NCBI GenBank assembly: GCA_047967505.1
Contig: CM106541.1
Origin: Dipteris shenzhenensis
Taxonomy: Eukaryota; Polypodiophyta; Polypodiopsida; Gleicheniales
Length of the DNA: 64,000 nt
Reading direction: 5' to 3' (one strand)
A program made the translations under genes and the position numbers. This document shows, piece after piece, positions 44,560 to 56,438 of the stretch (positions within the stretch are counted from its first letter, which is position 1; each line of letters starts with the position of its first letter). The notes beneath the pieces are model-generated. The model made no database searches and was not told the origin of the DNA. It saw nothing but the letters and a program-made list of their open reading frames with translations.

Positions 44560-45445
44560 CAACTTACCACTAGTAATAATACTAATACGACCCTAAAAGT
44601 TAAATATACCATTAATAAAATTATTCCTGACATAGGCAATGAGAGAGCAATAGTACCATTGGTGTGATATTAAGCTAGTGGCACTCATAGCATTATTGGT
44701 GGTAAGGGTATAGTGATATTGATAATGAGAATAGTCCTTTTGGTAATTGATCTATCGCCATTGGTAGCGAGATTAATACCAATGGTACTCCTACCTAAGT
44801 AGAGAATGCACAATTCGAAAAAAATCAACCAAAAGTTAATTTGTTAAAGGAAATTGATATGCGCTTATAAGAATCGTTATTCAACAAATGTGATTGCAAC
44901 AGTGCAAAACTACTATTATCATCTATCAAGTTTTTTAATTTATTGAAAGAAACATTCTAGGCATTGAGCCTAGTGGTTGCATTGGGATTTTGATTTAGGA
45001 AAAACATAGTTATAGCTTTTCAAACTCTTGGAATCTTGTCACCTTTCATAATCTCAATTGCATGCATTGACTTGCACTTGTGGTTCCCCTTACACAATGT
45101 GCTAGATATGGGAGTAGTCGACCACTTCTGCACCACAATGAATACTATTTCCCTCACTCTTTTCCACTCACCCTCTAGAGCACTAGCGGATCTCTCAAGC
45201 TTTTTACAAGAAACAAATGGGCTGTCTAAACCCCGTAAATATTACCATTGGTAAATTCCATAATACCTATGAGATCCATAATAATACTGGTGATATATAT
45301 AACATTACTTGTTATAGTACTCAATGGCCCACTAGTATTATAAATATTACACTAGCGACATCATTACGATTAGTGCCACTATCATGACTATTACCATTGG
45401 TATATTTATTCATTCATTAGTGAATTTTCCAGTTACCAATGTGAT
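44560..45445. mobile_element. small element bordered by ACCATTGGTA palindrome arrays
   Basis: Motifs such as CCATTGGTA, ACCAATGGTAC, CCACTAGTAATA and TAGTGGCACT crowd 44560-44790 and 45235-45445, with plain AT-rich sequence between. The array pair resembles the subterminal arrays of the larger elements. No terminal inverted repeat or target duplication was found and no gene is inside, so it is at best a nonautonomous remnant. Confidence 0.4.
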
Positions 45446-46035
45446 AACATTATTGTCATGCTATTTTGAGCAAAAAATGATGATCGTAATGATGACACCT
45501 TAACACAAATGTGAAAAAGTGTTGGCCTTAGGCTATCCAACCAACCTCATTTTAAATGTTTAAGAAACTGAGCATGGGTAATCCAAGAGATGACACTGAG
45601 AAGCCATGAAATGTGACCTCGAGAATCAAGTAAGATCCAATAAATTCCATGCCATGGAGCCAGAGTTCTTGGCAGTGGTTTTGTGGGCTCCCAAAAGGTG
45701 CATCACTGGAATCGACTAGTTTGGAGTCTTAGGTCACTTAAGTTAGCAATTAAGTTAGAAAGAGATTTTCTCACTTTCTCTAGCATTAGATGTTAGCCTT
45801 GGTTGCTATTTTCTAAGTCCAAGTAGAGCCTTGCTACTCTTAGTGAGTGTAGTAGGTTCAACGTTTGCTTGGGTGTAGCCAATCGTGGAACTATTTTCAG
45901 GGCCATTTTGGGGCCGAGAATGCGATGCGCTCCTGGGTGAATGTTTGAATTTTGCACGGACCCCCGCTCTCGTCAAGATCGAATCATACTTGCAAAATTA
46001 GGATCTAGAGAGAGAAATACTAAATCTAGAGAGAG
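45446..46035. other. gap, no gene seen
   Basis: GGGCCATTTTGGGGCCGAGA near 45900 loosely recalls the copia leader phrase at 4535. Nothing else was recognised. Confidence 0.5.
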
Positions 46036-46300
46036 AAAGACTAAAAGCCTACACTTTTGGAGGTCCCTCCACTTTGTGTAGAGACCCAAAAAGTCCCTCC
46101 ACTTTGTGTAGAGACCCAAAAGGTCCCCCCCCAAAGTGGAGGGACTCGTGTCCAAAAGGTCTCCTACAAAAGAGGTCCCTCCTCCTCTTCCTCCCTCCTC
46201 CTCCTCCTTCCTCCCTCCTTCTCCCTCCCTCCTCATCCTCCTCCTTCCTCCCTCCTCCTCCTCGCTCCTCCTCCACCCTTCCCCCTCAAATCCACAAAGG
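46036..46300. repeat. short tandem copies and polypyrimidine tract
   Basis: GTCCCTCCACTTTGTGTAGA occurs twice in tandem (46061 and 46092), followed by an inverted partial copy (CAAAGTGGAGGGAC). TCCTCC repeats follow from 46180 to 46290. ORFs here on both strands come from the low complexity. Confidence 0.75.
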
Positions 46301-46309
46301 AGACTAGCT

Positions 46310-46696
46310 CTCCACTCCTCAACCTTGGACTCCTCCTAAACCCTGCAACCCCCCTTTGAACCCTGGAACTCCTAGTTAGATCTCTCAACCCTGTCCCCCT
46401 TTTGAACACTGAAATCCCATTCTAAACCCTTGAACTCCTGTGGAGGTGAGAGCATCCATCAATCATTATAATCAAACCCTCTTTCTCACCCACACGTGCA
46501 TGAGATCTGGTTTCCATGCTTTAGCCTACACCTCTCACTGGAACATGACCCAAGGACCTACGCTACACTTGTGAACACCTATGCTAAAATGAGCACCTAT
46601 GCTACACTTGTGAAAACCTATGCTAAAATGAGCAATGACACAACTGTAGCAGACCAACACCCTCAGAACCTGCATGTGTGAGAAACAGGGACAACA
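46310..46696 (+). repeat. Ty3/gypsy LTR A (3' portion)
   Basis: CCTGGAACTCCT/CTAAACCC units, then AGCCTACACCTCTCACTGGA, ACATGACC and CTACACTTGTGAACACCTA parallel the LTR at 52000-52463. It ends GGACAACA at the primer binding site. The left limit is not fixed. Confidence 0.65.
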
Positions 46697-46715
46697 TTTG
46701 GTGCTGCTACTGGGG
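46697..46715 (+). other. gypsy primer binding site A
   Basis: TTTGGTGCTGCTACTGGGG matches the layout of the TTTGGCGCCGTTGCCGGGG sites of plant Ty3/gypsy elements, with substitutions. Confidence 0.65.
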
Positions 46716-47544
46716 AGGTTAGTGCATGAAGCGAAAGCGGAGCAGGTGTTTGCATGTGTGAAAAAGAACCCCCTTTGAAAAACTATTCAAGATGCATCCC
46801 TCAAGGCAAAGGAGTGAAACAATGCTTCCAAATGATGAAAAAGGATAATGTTGACTTAGAAATTTACATTAATACACTAAACACCCAAAATTAACCCTTA
46901 ATCCCCTGACATCCTATAAAAGCAACACCAACCCCCTTCACTTCTTTCCCCACACTTTTGCTAGCCACTTCTTTCTCCAAATTCCATTAAGCCTCCATAT
47001 TTTCCGTCTATCTCTATTTTTCATTCTCTAACTTCCTTCAACCTCCCCTCCACCACCACTTTTTTCGTCTACCCCCCCTCATGGGCCCCCCCCTCCACCA
47101 CCACTTTTTCTGTCACCTCCCCTTTCATCTCCATCTCCACCTCCCACCATTTCCACCACCACCACCTCCAACTTTTTCGTCCATCCCCCATCTCCCTCAC
47201 TCAAGGTAACCATCCTTTTCCCCTCCACCATCTCTCTACCTCTCTCTACACCCCATCTCCCCTTTTCCTCCCTCTCATCCACCCCCCCCACCACCTCCTT
47301 AAACCTCCCCCTTTACCCCCCCCCATCTCCACCCATCTCCACTTCCACCCCCCTATCTCCTTCCCCCCCCCCTCCACCTCCACCTCCACCCCCCATCTCC
47401 TCCCCCCCTCCACCTCCACACACCCCCCCTCCCTCTTCACACCACTTCTCTGGAAGCTATTCAAGTAGAACTGTACTCATCCTCAGCCAAAGAAAGAGCT
47501 ACAACCTTCTGTGATTTACTCAGCTAGGTCACAGCAACACCCCG
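46716..47544. repeat. gypsy leader remnant and C-rich CCACC/CTCC tract
   Basis: After the primer site comes a short leader, then CCTCCACC/CCCCCATCTCC repeats from about 47040 to 47450. No gag is visible. Reverse-strand Gly/Glu-rich ORFs are low-complexity artefacts. Confidence 0.6.
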
Positions 47545-48580
47545 CAACACCATTCAAAAGAAAACAACATCCCAATATGGAATTTCTTGTAGTTAGATCT
47601 GTGCCCTAGTTTGCATTAGAATAAGCATGAAAAAGAAAGTCATGTTGACATCGAAATAGGAGACCAAAATCTTGTGTGCCATGAAGGTAGCGAAAAACAC
47701 GCAAATAAGCAGCTACCAATGAGTGGCATTAGGAGAAGCACTGAATTGAGATAAAATAATGACAACAAAAGCAAGGTCGAGATGACAACAAACCATGGTG
47801 TAAAGAAGACTCCCAATCAAGCTTCGAAAAGAGGATGGAGATGGCGGATGGCTTGAGGAATCAGAAGGGGAATGCAGCAAAGATAATGCACTTGGATCCA
47901 TAGGGGATGCGACAGAATTGCAGTAAAGCATGCAATATTTTGACAGAAGGTCGCGAGTGTACTTAGCTTGAGATAGATGGATTAACCCACTCAATCGATC
48001 ACAAATCACCTCCATGCCCAAACAATAAAGTAACTCTCCTAAATCCACCATGTCAAAAAGAGAGTGAAGTTGCCTTTTGACACTAAGGAGAGATAGTAGA
48101 TGATTAGAGAAAAGACTGGTATTATCTACATATAGAGATAGAAAAATGAAATGAGATGACTGAGAAAGGATGTAGAGATAGAATCAACTAGAGAGGAAGT
48201 GAAAGAAAGACTATGAAGAAATGAATTGATTTTCTCAAACCAAGAATGAGATGTTTGCTTCAAACCATAAATGGATTTCTGGAGATGACACATTTGATGA
48301 GGCAAATAAGGATCTTCATATGCAGGTGGTTGGCACATGTAGACTTCTTCATGGAGATCACCATGTAGAAATGTTGTCTTCACGTCCATCTGATGAATTT
48401 CCAGATCCATTTGAGCAACAATATATCCCAACAGAACTCGGGGAAAAAGTCTCAAAATAATCAAGGCCCACAACCTATGAGGAATAATAAATTTAAGCGA
48501 GAGGAACCAAGCGATCGATCACAGTTTAGGCAAGTGGACCTAGGCGAGCAGAACAGAATAGCTTGAGTTCTCTTTTTGCA
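47545..48580 (-). pseudogene. copia reverse transcriptase/RNase H fragment
   Basis: The reverse strand carries RT motifs QMDVKTTFLHGDLHEEVYM and LQKSIYGLKQTSHSWFEKI (48400-48220). After a gap and frame change comes LGELLYCLGMEV, LSQAKYTRDLLSKY, SLIGSLLYTM and LSQF (48050-47720). An RNase H start with FATFMAHKILVSYF in a shifted frame follows. The catalytic YVDD region is lost between the two ORFs. Stops and frameshifts show it is dead. It belongs to Ty1/copia, but the family cannot be linked to copies 1-3, which lack this region. Confidence 0.85.
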
Positions 48581-48759
48581 TTAGATCTCGAAGTATAGGG
48601 TTCAATGTTATCATTTATACACACAATTTATGAAAAACTTCCATTAAAAAAAAACAATGCAACTACACACACTACTACACATGGATCCTATTACGATGTT
48701 TAAGTACCAATGTTTAGTGCATGCGGGGTGCTAATCGTTGGTATTGGAAGCGCACCTCG

Positions 48760-48905
48760 TGAAGCATCGCTATATAGCAACTTTAGGCAAACATTGCTAT
48801 ATAGTGATGATTTCTAAAGTCACTATATAGCGATGTTTATCAGAATTGTAAGTGTCACTATATAGCGACACTGAGATACTTTTTTATAGCGACGTTTTAC
48901 AGAAA
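48760..48905. repeat. CACTA-3 terminal array
   Basis: Four to five variants of GTCGCTATATAGCGAC, for example GTCACTATATAGCGATG, lie 90-235 bp inside the terminus. Confidence 0.85.
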
Positions 48906-49065
48906 GCTTTTTTTCTCATATCGACCTTAAAAGTTAGTTTTCTCCAATGGAAATTTATTTAAAGTTTTCATACATGTTTGATCTTTTGAGAGAATAAAAG
49001 TATGAGAGCATGTACGTCAAGCCTTTGAAGCTCATATATTCATGTCCAAGTTTGAGATGAAAAAA

Positions 49066-51553
49066 TCAATGAAGAGCATTTACATCAACGGTTTCATCTT
49101 GAGCCAAGTCTAACGCACCAAACAAGTCTATCTCTAACTCTATACTGAGTTGATCTCCTATATCATCATGGTACTCTAGCATTGTACGTTCACCTAAAAG
49201 TACTTGATCATCTTCTTCAATAAAGTGTGGTGATTCTTGATGATCATTGTCTTCTTCCTCAATATCGTGATCTCCATCTTCCTCCTGTGCAATGTCATTA
49301 TGCGCATCTTCCTCTTGGCTCATATTGTGATCTTCATCTTCTTCGCTAGATTCATCTAGATCAATTGGATCCGGCATTGGTAGTGGCATCTCCATATCCA
49401 CATCTCTATCTTCAAAAATTTGCTTACTTCGTGGTGCAACTTGGATCACATACCACCATCTTGGATTAGAACAATCCGGATGAAAAACCACCTATATTGA
49501 AGATGGGTGCCAAATGTCATCAATTATATATATGAAATTATGCTTAAGTACATGTATCAATGGATCTTTAAAAACGAAGGCTTCGATTAACTAAATCATT
49601 AGTATGCACGTGCTCACAGTGCTCGGCAAGAATAAAAGTATCACTTTCATCAGTCCAAAGTTTGGTGGAGTCTATTGCAAAGAAACCGCTTCTATCTTTT
49701 CTCACTATCGCATGGGGACCGTTGTAAATAGTTCTAAACCATTTTACATCAAGAATGAAAATACTAAATCGTCTGAAATCAACTTCATAGATTTCGCGTA
49801 TGGTTCCACAATAATCCAACTGTAAGGAGAGAAGATTGGTATCCAAATCACTTGCTCAGCTATCTTGTGTGAAGTTAGCCATGACTCCACAATCATACGT
49901 GACTCTCTTTGAATCGATGCGTTCCATGCGAAAATGTCATCCATATGACCATAATGCACTGTACTTTTTGTACTATAAAAGAGCATCATTAAAACAATGA
50001 AGATGCTTCTATTTTATAGCGTATATTGCCACAAATAATTACTTAATTATGTCAAGAGGTAAGAAACTTACATGCATTATACATCCAGATGATAACTCTT
50101 GCTCGCGCTTGTTTATTGTCTCTCCATCGCATTCGGCTTTACATAGAGCTAGTTGTAGCCAATCAAGTGACATGTGAGTGGGGAGAAGAGCCAGATCCCG
50201 TGGATATGGTTGTGATCACCTGTACATTACTCTGAATGTCGTCCTTGCATTTATTCCTTCTGCTTTGGCCGCTTCATATGTCTCAATCCACTTCTGCATC
50301 TCCTTGCTATTGAGGATACAAAACTTATTGAATTACTCCATTTGCTCTTCTCTCATCTTTCTTTCAATCCCTTTTCCTTGGGAAACCTTGCCAATGATGC
50401 GATCATCATCCTTGTTATGCCAAGCTTGCAGCATATCGGGATCCGTGGATGCAAGAAACTCCGTGATATATACTAATGACTCTTGCACAAGCCATCCCTT
50501 TGCCATGCTTGCTTCTGGTCTTGCTCTTTGTCTTACAAATCCCTTCAAATTTTTCATAAACTGCTTGAGAAAATACAATGTCCATCGACTATGAACGGTA
50601 CCTGCAATAGCCACCTCATCAACTATGTGCACAAGCAAGTGGACTTGAGTTGTCATAATGCTCGAGGGAAAGTGCTTCTCAAGCAAGCATACAGCTTCGA
50701 TGGATTCCACCCTAGCCTTCTCGATGCTCAATATGGAGATCTCTTTTTGAGATATCCACCTATTTCACATGCCCATGTAAGATATTTTCATAATCAATCT
50801 ACAAATTATTCAGCTTAAATTAAAGAAAATGCAATCAATGCGATTTGATAGTAAGCATACCTCACAATACCACTGATCTTGAATATAGCATTTCTAACAT
50901 CTTCTTGTAAGCACCCTTTTATTGTAATTGGGAGGATGAACTATCAAAGCAACAAAGAAGTCATGTCAACAATATAACATAATCATGATTATGCTAATGC
51001 ATCACGATTATCAGTACACTAATTCTATAGCTTAGAATACCTGTAAGACCTTGTGCCAATCATGGGACTTGAGCCCACTAAGCTTATTGTCCTTTGAAAA
51101 TGCTCCTTTCAAGCAATGCATGTACCCTGTCGGTGTTTGAAAAGAGGCAATGTTCGCCTTAACCGCTGCCTCCTCCCTCGTAGAGAGGATCCACGTTGCT
51201 TTCGGGAGGACAACTTTTCCCGAAGCATGCACTTGGGGCCACAAATGAGACATCCTATTCATAGCATGCAAGTCTTCTTGCACTCCTCTCGAGTCTTCGG
51301 AACCAACCAAGTGTGCCCAAATAGTAGCCCCCACATTCTTGAAGATATGCATGGGATCCAAGAGATGATTGATTTGTAACTGACCCCTATAAGGAAGCTC
51401 GTGAAAGATTGATAGCCTCTTCATACCAGGAGGAGGTTCCTCTCCATTCACACTCCAAGCTTGAATCCATTCACTTGCCTTCAAATATGATGGTGGTGGA
51501 TCAAGCTGACCTCCACATGCGAGATGGTCCAGCGGAAGGTATCGAGCATGACC
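49066..51553 (-). pseudogene. TNP2-type transposase 3' exons (CACTA-3)
   Basis: Reverse-strand exons: 51553-51040 with LLDPMHIFKNV and GLKSHDWHKVLQ, a short exon near 50940-50870 with FILPITIKGC, 50760-50333 with HIVDEVAIAGTVHS and GFVRQRARPEASMAKG, 50330-50070, 49975-49600 (DUF4216-like, LDVKWFRTI), and an acidic last exon 49491-49066. They align exon for exon with CACTA-2 and with CACTA-1 except for one extra intron after SGIV. Stops: TAA after EEQME (50333) and TGA in the position of an arginine codon near 50217. 5' exons are missing. Confidence 0.82.
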
Positions 51554-51839
51554 TGTTGGGATATCTCAAGGTGTATGCCCCAGGCACAGCTTGGTTTCTA
51601 TGTGTGTGTGCTAGAGGCACAGTTAGGTGCCCATAAGCACTGTTAGGTGGTAGATGCCACATAGGATGATTGAGAGATTCTAGGAGCTGATTGAGGAGAT
51701 GATTGTGGAGCTCAGAGGTCATCAGTGATGTCAGTGATCATGTAAGACGTGCCTACATATGGACCTCACCTTTCTTCATTCCATAATCAAGCATTCTCAT
51801 TTTGTGTTCACTTCATGCTTTCCCTTTAGTTCCTCAACA
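51554..51839 (+). repeat. copia-type LTR, copy 4 (286 bp)
   Basis: It opens TGTTGGGATATCTCAAGG and ends TTCCTCAACA before a copia primer site. The opening resembles the LTR of copies 2 and 3, but most of the rest does not align, so it is a related family. It is inserted in the CACTA-3 transposase. Confidence 0.8.
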
Positions 51840-51851
51840 TGGTATTAGAGC
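51840..51851 (+). other. copia primer binding site (copy 4)
   Basis: TGGTATTAGAGC follows the LTR, one base different from the usual TGGTATCAGAGC. The element continues for at most about 120 bp before gypsy sequence begins. Confidence 0.8.
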
Positions 51852-51974
51852 ACTATGATCCTCCTTGAGCCCATTTGTGCCACCATCTTCTTCTTCTTCT
51901 TCAGGCCCATGCTCTTACACCTCTTTCTCTCCCACTTCTATGCTTCCCGTAAACCCTTAGTTCCTCAACCCTTA

Positions 51975-52463
51975 ATATCCATGATCTACGAGGGAGACGA
52001 GTTATCCACCATGTACTCTGCTCTAAACCTTGGAACCCCTTCTAACCCTAGAACTCCTTCTTACCTTGGAACGTCCTTCTAAACCTTGGAACCCCTTCTA
52101 ACCCAAGAACCTCCTTCTAAACCTTGGAACTCCTTCTAAACCTTGGAACCCCCTTCTAACCCCAGAACCTCTTCTAAACCCTGGAACCTCCTCCTAATGC
52201 TTAAACTCCTCCTAAATCCTATGAAGGCGAAAGCCTTCATTACCTCAACCATGATGATACATGTTCCTTTTATACATGCATGCACTATGTTTGCTCACCA
52301 CACGTAAGCCTATGTCTCTCATCAGAACATGACTCGAGGTCCTAAGCTACACGTATACTACAATCGACAACCCTAATATATCTGTAGGTGATAAAAAGCC
52401 TCAGAACCCTACATACTGAGAACACCCTGCTCTTCCTATGAAAGCCGTAGGAAAGAGCAAACA
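51975..52463 (+). repeat. Ty3/gypsy LTR B (3' portion) with internal 25-bp repeats
   Basis: Units of CTAAACCTTGGAACTCCTT recur about eight times between 52020 and 52215. The conserved LTR body shared with 10763-11061 follows, ending GAGCAAACA at the primer site. The left limit is unclear because copia copy 4 abuts it. Confidence 0.7.
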
Positions 52464-52482
52464 TTTGGTGCCACTGCCGAGG
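52464..52482 (+). other. gypsy primer binding site B
   Basis: TTTGGTGCCACTGCCGAGG has the same position and form as the site at 46697. Confidence 0.7.
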
Positions 52483-52689
52483 AAACTAGCGTCTCAAGTA
52501 ATGAGAAACATATGTAGGTATGTGTAAAAAACAAACTACTTTGAACTTTCATGAACATAACACTCAAGGGCAAGAAGAGTAAAATTTGACTCTGTGCTAA
52601 CATGAACTTCGGTAGAATAGAATGTGTGTGTAGAGTAGCAGCAAATGCAAGGCTAGAAATAATCCCTCTTAGAAATCCAATTTGCATGT

Positions 52690-52990
52690 TCTACATGCAA
52701 GTCCTACAATCAATTTGTACATGCGAGTTCTACAAAGAGAATGTGTTACAACTTCTACATGTAGAAAGAGAATGTGTTACAACTTATACATGTAGAAAGA
52801 GAATGTGTTACAACTTCTACATACGACTTCTACATGTAGAACGAGAATGTGTTACAACTTCTACATGTAGAAAGAGAATGTGTTACAACTTCTACATATG
52901 ACTTCTACATGTAGAAAGAGAATGTGTTACAACTTCTACATACGACTTCTACATGTAGAGAGAGAATGTGTTACAATTCCTACATGCAGA
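52690..52990 (+). repeat. minisatellite of TTCTACATGTAGAAAGAGAA units
   Basis: Seven to eight units alternate between about 31 bp (TTCTACATGTAGAAAGAGAA then TGTGTTACAAC) and about 47 bp (with an extra ATACGACTTCTACATG). The core CTACATGTAG is a palindrome. It lies in the gypsy leader between the primer site and gag. Confidence 0.88.
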
Positions 52991-53641
52991 GAGAGAAGTT
53001 CTCCAACTTGTATAAATACCCCATAATGGAATGAAGCTCCCCTCAGTTTGACTTAAAGTCCATTCACACCACCCTTAGGACACCCCTCCCACAAAACACA
53101 TTTGACCCCTACTTTAACCCCTAGTAACTCATCCGTTTGGGACCCAAACTGGACCCCGTTTGAACCCAAGTTTCACACACAAAAACCCCAGGCTACGAGG
53201 TATTTTTCCAGCCCATTGCACACCATTTCGGCATCCCTAGCACTCAATCATTTGCACCCTCGTGTGGGTCCCGTTTCACACAAATTCGCTCATATTTTCA
53301 CACTGTGACCTCTGATTAACGATCTGTCTACACCGGCACATTTCCCTACACACGTAGGATAATCTTAGGCACATTATTAACATGACGGTCCCTACACAAA
53401 CTAACACCACTCTAACCATCCCAACAAAACTTCATCCACACCTGCACTTGTGGCAGAGGCACCCTTGGCAAATCTCGCCCAATCTGCATGCAGCTACATT
53501 CCGCCGGTTGACCAATGCCTTCAACTCCAACACTCACCACATCCACATATAAGTCTGCTGCAACAACCGCCCTTGCCAATCCTCTACCCCAAATCCCCCC
53601 CTAAGATTCAACCACTACCTTTAACTCCTCCATGCCCCAAC

Positions 53642-54487
53642 ATGGCTGGACGTCGTCATGACAATGATGGGATATCGAGCTCGACGATGCAGAGGCTGAC
53701 AATTTCTTTAATCGAAGAAATAATAACAATCAAGGACGACGCCCCTTGGGAAAACTGGAACTCCCCAAATATAATGGTAGGGGAGATCCAGCCCGCTTCC
53801 TCCAGCATTTTGATGCCGCATGCCACGCAGGTGGAGATCAATCCCATGAAACCAAGGTGGCTTGGTTTCCCATGGCCTTAACTGATGAAGCATTTGAATG
53901 GTACCTAGACCTTATAGTGGAAGAGTGTGCCACATGGGACCTGCTTCAAACAAAATTCAAATGATGCTTTCAAACAGAGAGGCTACAAGATGATCCCGCT
54001 CTCTAACTAAGTAAGCTCGAACAAGGTCGGCGAGAAGATGTACGCACGTACCTGGGTAAGATGAAGAGATTAATTGCCAAATGTGACCCACGCCTAGATG
54101 CAAAGTACCTCACGGCATGGTTCATAGCAAGACTAAGAAAGAAAATCTGAAAGGATATGAAAAAGATAAGAAGCTATGAAATGTTCAGTGTTGCTCATCC
54201 GGCAGCCATTGACGTCGAGGATGGCATGACCAACTCAAACACTAGCAGTGATGACGGTAGATCTAATACACGAGATAAGCACTCAAAAAATCAAAGGACA
54301 CTGCCAGAACATCAAATGAAGATCGTTGCCTAGAGGCCATGACCATGAAGCTGAAAGAAGACATGATGCAGGCCACGGAACAAAAACTCAAACTTGTCTC
54401 AGCCACCAACTCAGACATATCCATGGCGAGAAAATGTCTAGTGTCCACATTGCATGGCCAATCATATAGCAAATGAGTGCCCGATCC
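53642..54487 (+). pseudogene. Ty3/gypsy gag pseudogene with zinc knuckle
   Basis: Gypsy gag packages element RNA. MAGRRHDNDG starts at 53642. After a frame change near 53720-53745 the gag domain reads LELPKYNGRGDPARFLQHFD, then LTDEAFEWYLDL and DLLQTKFK, and after an in-frame TGA it continues RREDVRTYLGKMKRLIAKCD. The C-terminal knuckle CPHCMANHIANEC lies near 54440-54480. Stops at 53962-53964, 54004 and 54149 disable it. A MITE interrupts it directly after the knuckle. Protease and pol are absent. Confidence 0.85.
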
Positions 54488-54660
54488 CTCGGGGGGGTCA
54501 CTTGTCATATGTAACCCTATCACGTGAGTTCAACAGATGGGTTTTTATTAATTCAATTACTTACATAATTATATATACATAAGGAAGTAATTTAATACCC
54601 AAAGGTTAATATACAGAAGGGCATTTTATATTAAAAATTATCTAGAAGCTTGCAATATGT
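54488..54660. mobile_element. MITE copy C, right end missing
   Basis: CTCGGGGGGGTCACT opens at 54488 and ATCACGTGAGTTCAACAGATG follows, as in copy B. No matching right terminus is found downstream, so the copy is truncated. The right limit given is approximate. Confidence 0.7.
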
Positions 54661-55560
54661 GACATGGATATTTGCGTAGAGTGGCTTATGTCATGGGACA
54701 TTTTGAAATGCTAGTACTGGCATTTTCCTTTTGAAATGAGTAAGCGCTCCTCTTGCATTTTCTTGAATTCTAGAGAATTCCAAAAATCTTTTCTCTCTTT
54801 ATTGCTCTTTTTGGCCTTTGCATTAGGATGAGATAAGGATACTATGCTTTCTTGAATTCTAGAGAATTATAAAAACCTTTTCTCTCTTTATTGCGAGTTT
54901 ATTGCTCTTTTTGGCCTTTGCATTAGGATGAGATTATGATGCTATAATTTTCTCTCTTTATTGCTCTTTTTTGGCCTTTTCATTAGGATGAGATTAGAAT
55001 GCTTGAATTTATTTTTTGAAGTTTTTAAATCTTGTCATTCTCTTTTTTTTTCTTTCTATCCACAGAGAGATTGCATTGAATCAATGGTGGAGGAGTATTT
55101 TGAAGTTGATGCCTCTTATACTTGATTTTCTTAAGTTCTACTCAGTCTATTTAGCACTGCCTTTGTAAATATCCTTCTGGCTCTCAAACAATTGATCTAT
55201 TATTTAAAAAAGGATAGATAGTGGAGAGCCACTCCTATAATTAAATCCATTGGATAAAACCTGTGAGAGTAAAGAAGTAAGGTATTTATTTTTAGATAGC
55301 CCTATTCAAAAGGATTCTCCCACTTGGGAAAATATAGGATCCATATAGCAACAAGGGATCAAAAGCAAAATGAGAATTTTTCATTGAGTGAGAATCCCAT
55401 TATGCTTGAGGGTTTTTCATGCACTTGTGCTTAGAGTTGTAGATCAACAAGTACCATGAGCATCACTACCAGTGACAGTTTGAACTAGAATATGGTAAAA
55501 ATGATGAATTCAAAGTAAATGAAAGAATAAAGCTATTTCTAGGTTAGGAGAACATAAGCC
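54661..55560. repeat. gap with three tandem 85-110 bp copies
   Basis: Blocks with TTTTCTCTCTTTATTGCTCT and TTTGCATTAGGATGAGAT repeat at about 54764-54835, 54845-54935 and 54945-55010. The rest shows no gene. Confidence 0.7.
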
Positions 55561-56438
55561 CTTGTGCCTGCTACATTGAGAGCTAAAGAAGGCTCTTATG
55601 TATGGTATCTTCAAAGATTAAAGAAGACCCTTTCTAGCTTCTTTAAACCGTATCTTTTCTTGAGGTATTATATATGCTATACAATGCCTAGAAATGTCAT
55701 CTTGTTGTTTGCAGCATATGCTACACAATGCCTAAAAATGCCTAGAAATGGCATCTTGTTGTTTGCGGCATCTAGTGGTGGATTAGTTATTAGAAGGACA
55801 ATGCTAAAATTTCCCCAAGTTGTCATGGATGTGGTTGTACATAGGTGTTAGCATGGCGTTGGAGCATAGGTCCTAAATGCAGTTATATTATAGTCATACA
55901 TCCGATTAACACAATGTATAGTAATAATGAAACCTAGCATAATTTAACAAGAAGTAGCTAACCTAATGTACACAGGGTTGAGGGGGGCACAAGGAAACCC
56001 GTTGAGCCACCTCCCTTTCACCATAGCTAGGAGTCTTGGTGGATAGGAGGGCAACCACATGGCTAGGCGAGTTGAAGCAATGGATGAGCAGAGGTCAGTG
56101 TAAGGCAAAGAGAAAATGCTCGCCAGGAGGGCTACTATTTCCACAAGGCAAGGGGAGGCACAAGGTGTTGCTAGGAGGACTAGGAGAGAGTGGGGCAAAG
56201 GAGGCCAAGGGGCATCCACCATGGTTATATGCCTATGAAAGGGAAAAATAATTTTCACAAATATTTAGTGTGCATGGAAACTATGGATTCCACCCATTAC
56301 AAGCTATGGATCTTATGGGTTGGAATCTATATTTGCTATATGCCTACTGCATCTCCATCCTCTTCCCTCTATTGTCTCTACACCAATGATAATGCGACTC
56401 TTGTGTTCAGAATCTATTTGGCATCATCGGTCACGAAG
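55561..56438. other. gap with a short duplication, no gene seen
   Basis: TGCCTAGAAATGNCATCTTG occurs at 55684 and 55738. Short antisense ORFs at 55944-56258 show no motif. Confidence 0.55.

Larger units (their letters stand above)
48670..51553 (-). mobile_element. CACTA-3: 3' part of a CACTA transposon, close to CACTA-2
   Basis: The left edge CACTACTACACATGG matches the right terminus of CACTA-2 in reverse. It is followed by ATATAGCGAC-type palindromes and the transposase 3' exons. It is cut at 51553 by a copia LTR, and the 5' part is not found later in the window. Sequence and protein are much closer to CACTA-2 than to CACTA-1. Confidence 0.85.

Noticed and set aside
46049-46359. Overlapping Ser/Pro/Leu-rich and Gly/Glu-rich ORFs on both strands
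   Set aside because: Products of the TCCTCC tract in three frames.
47079-47464. Reverse-strand Gly/Glu/Val-rich ORFs
   Set aside because: Produced by a CCACC/CTCC low-complexity tract.
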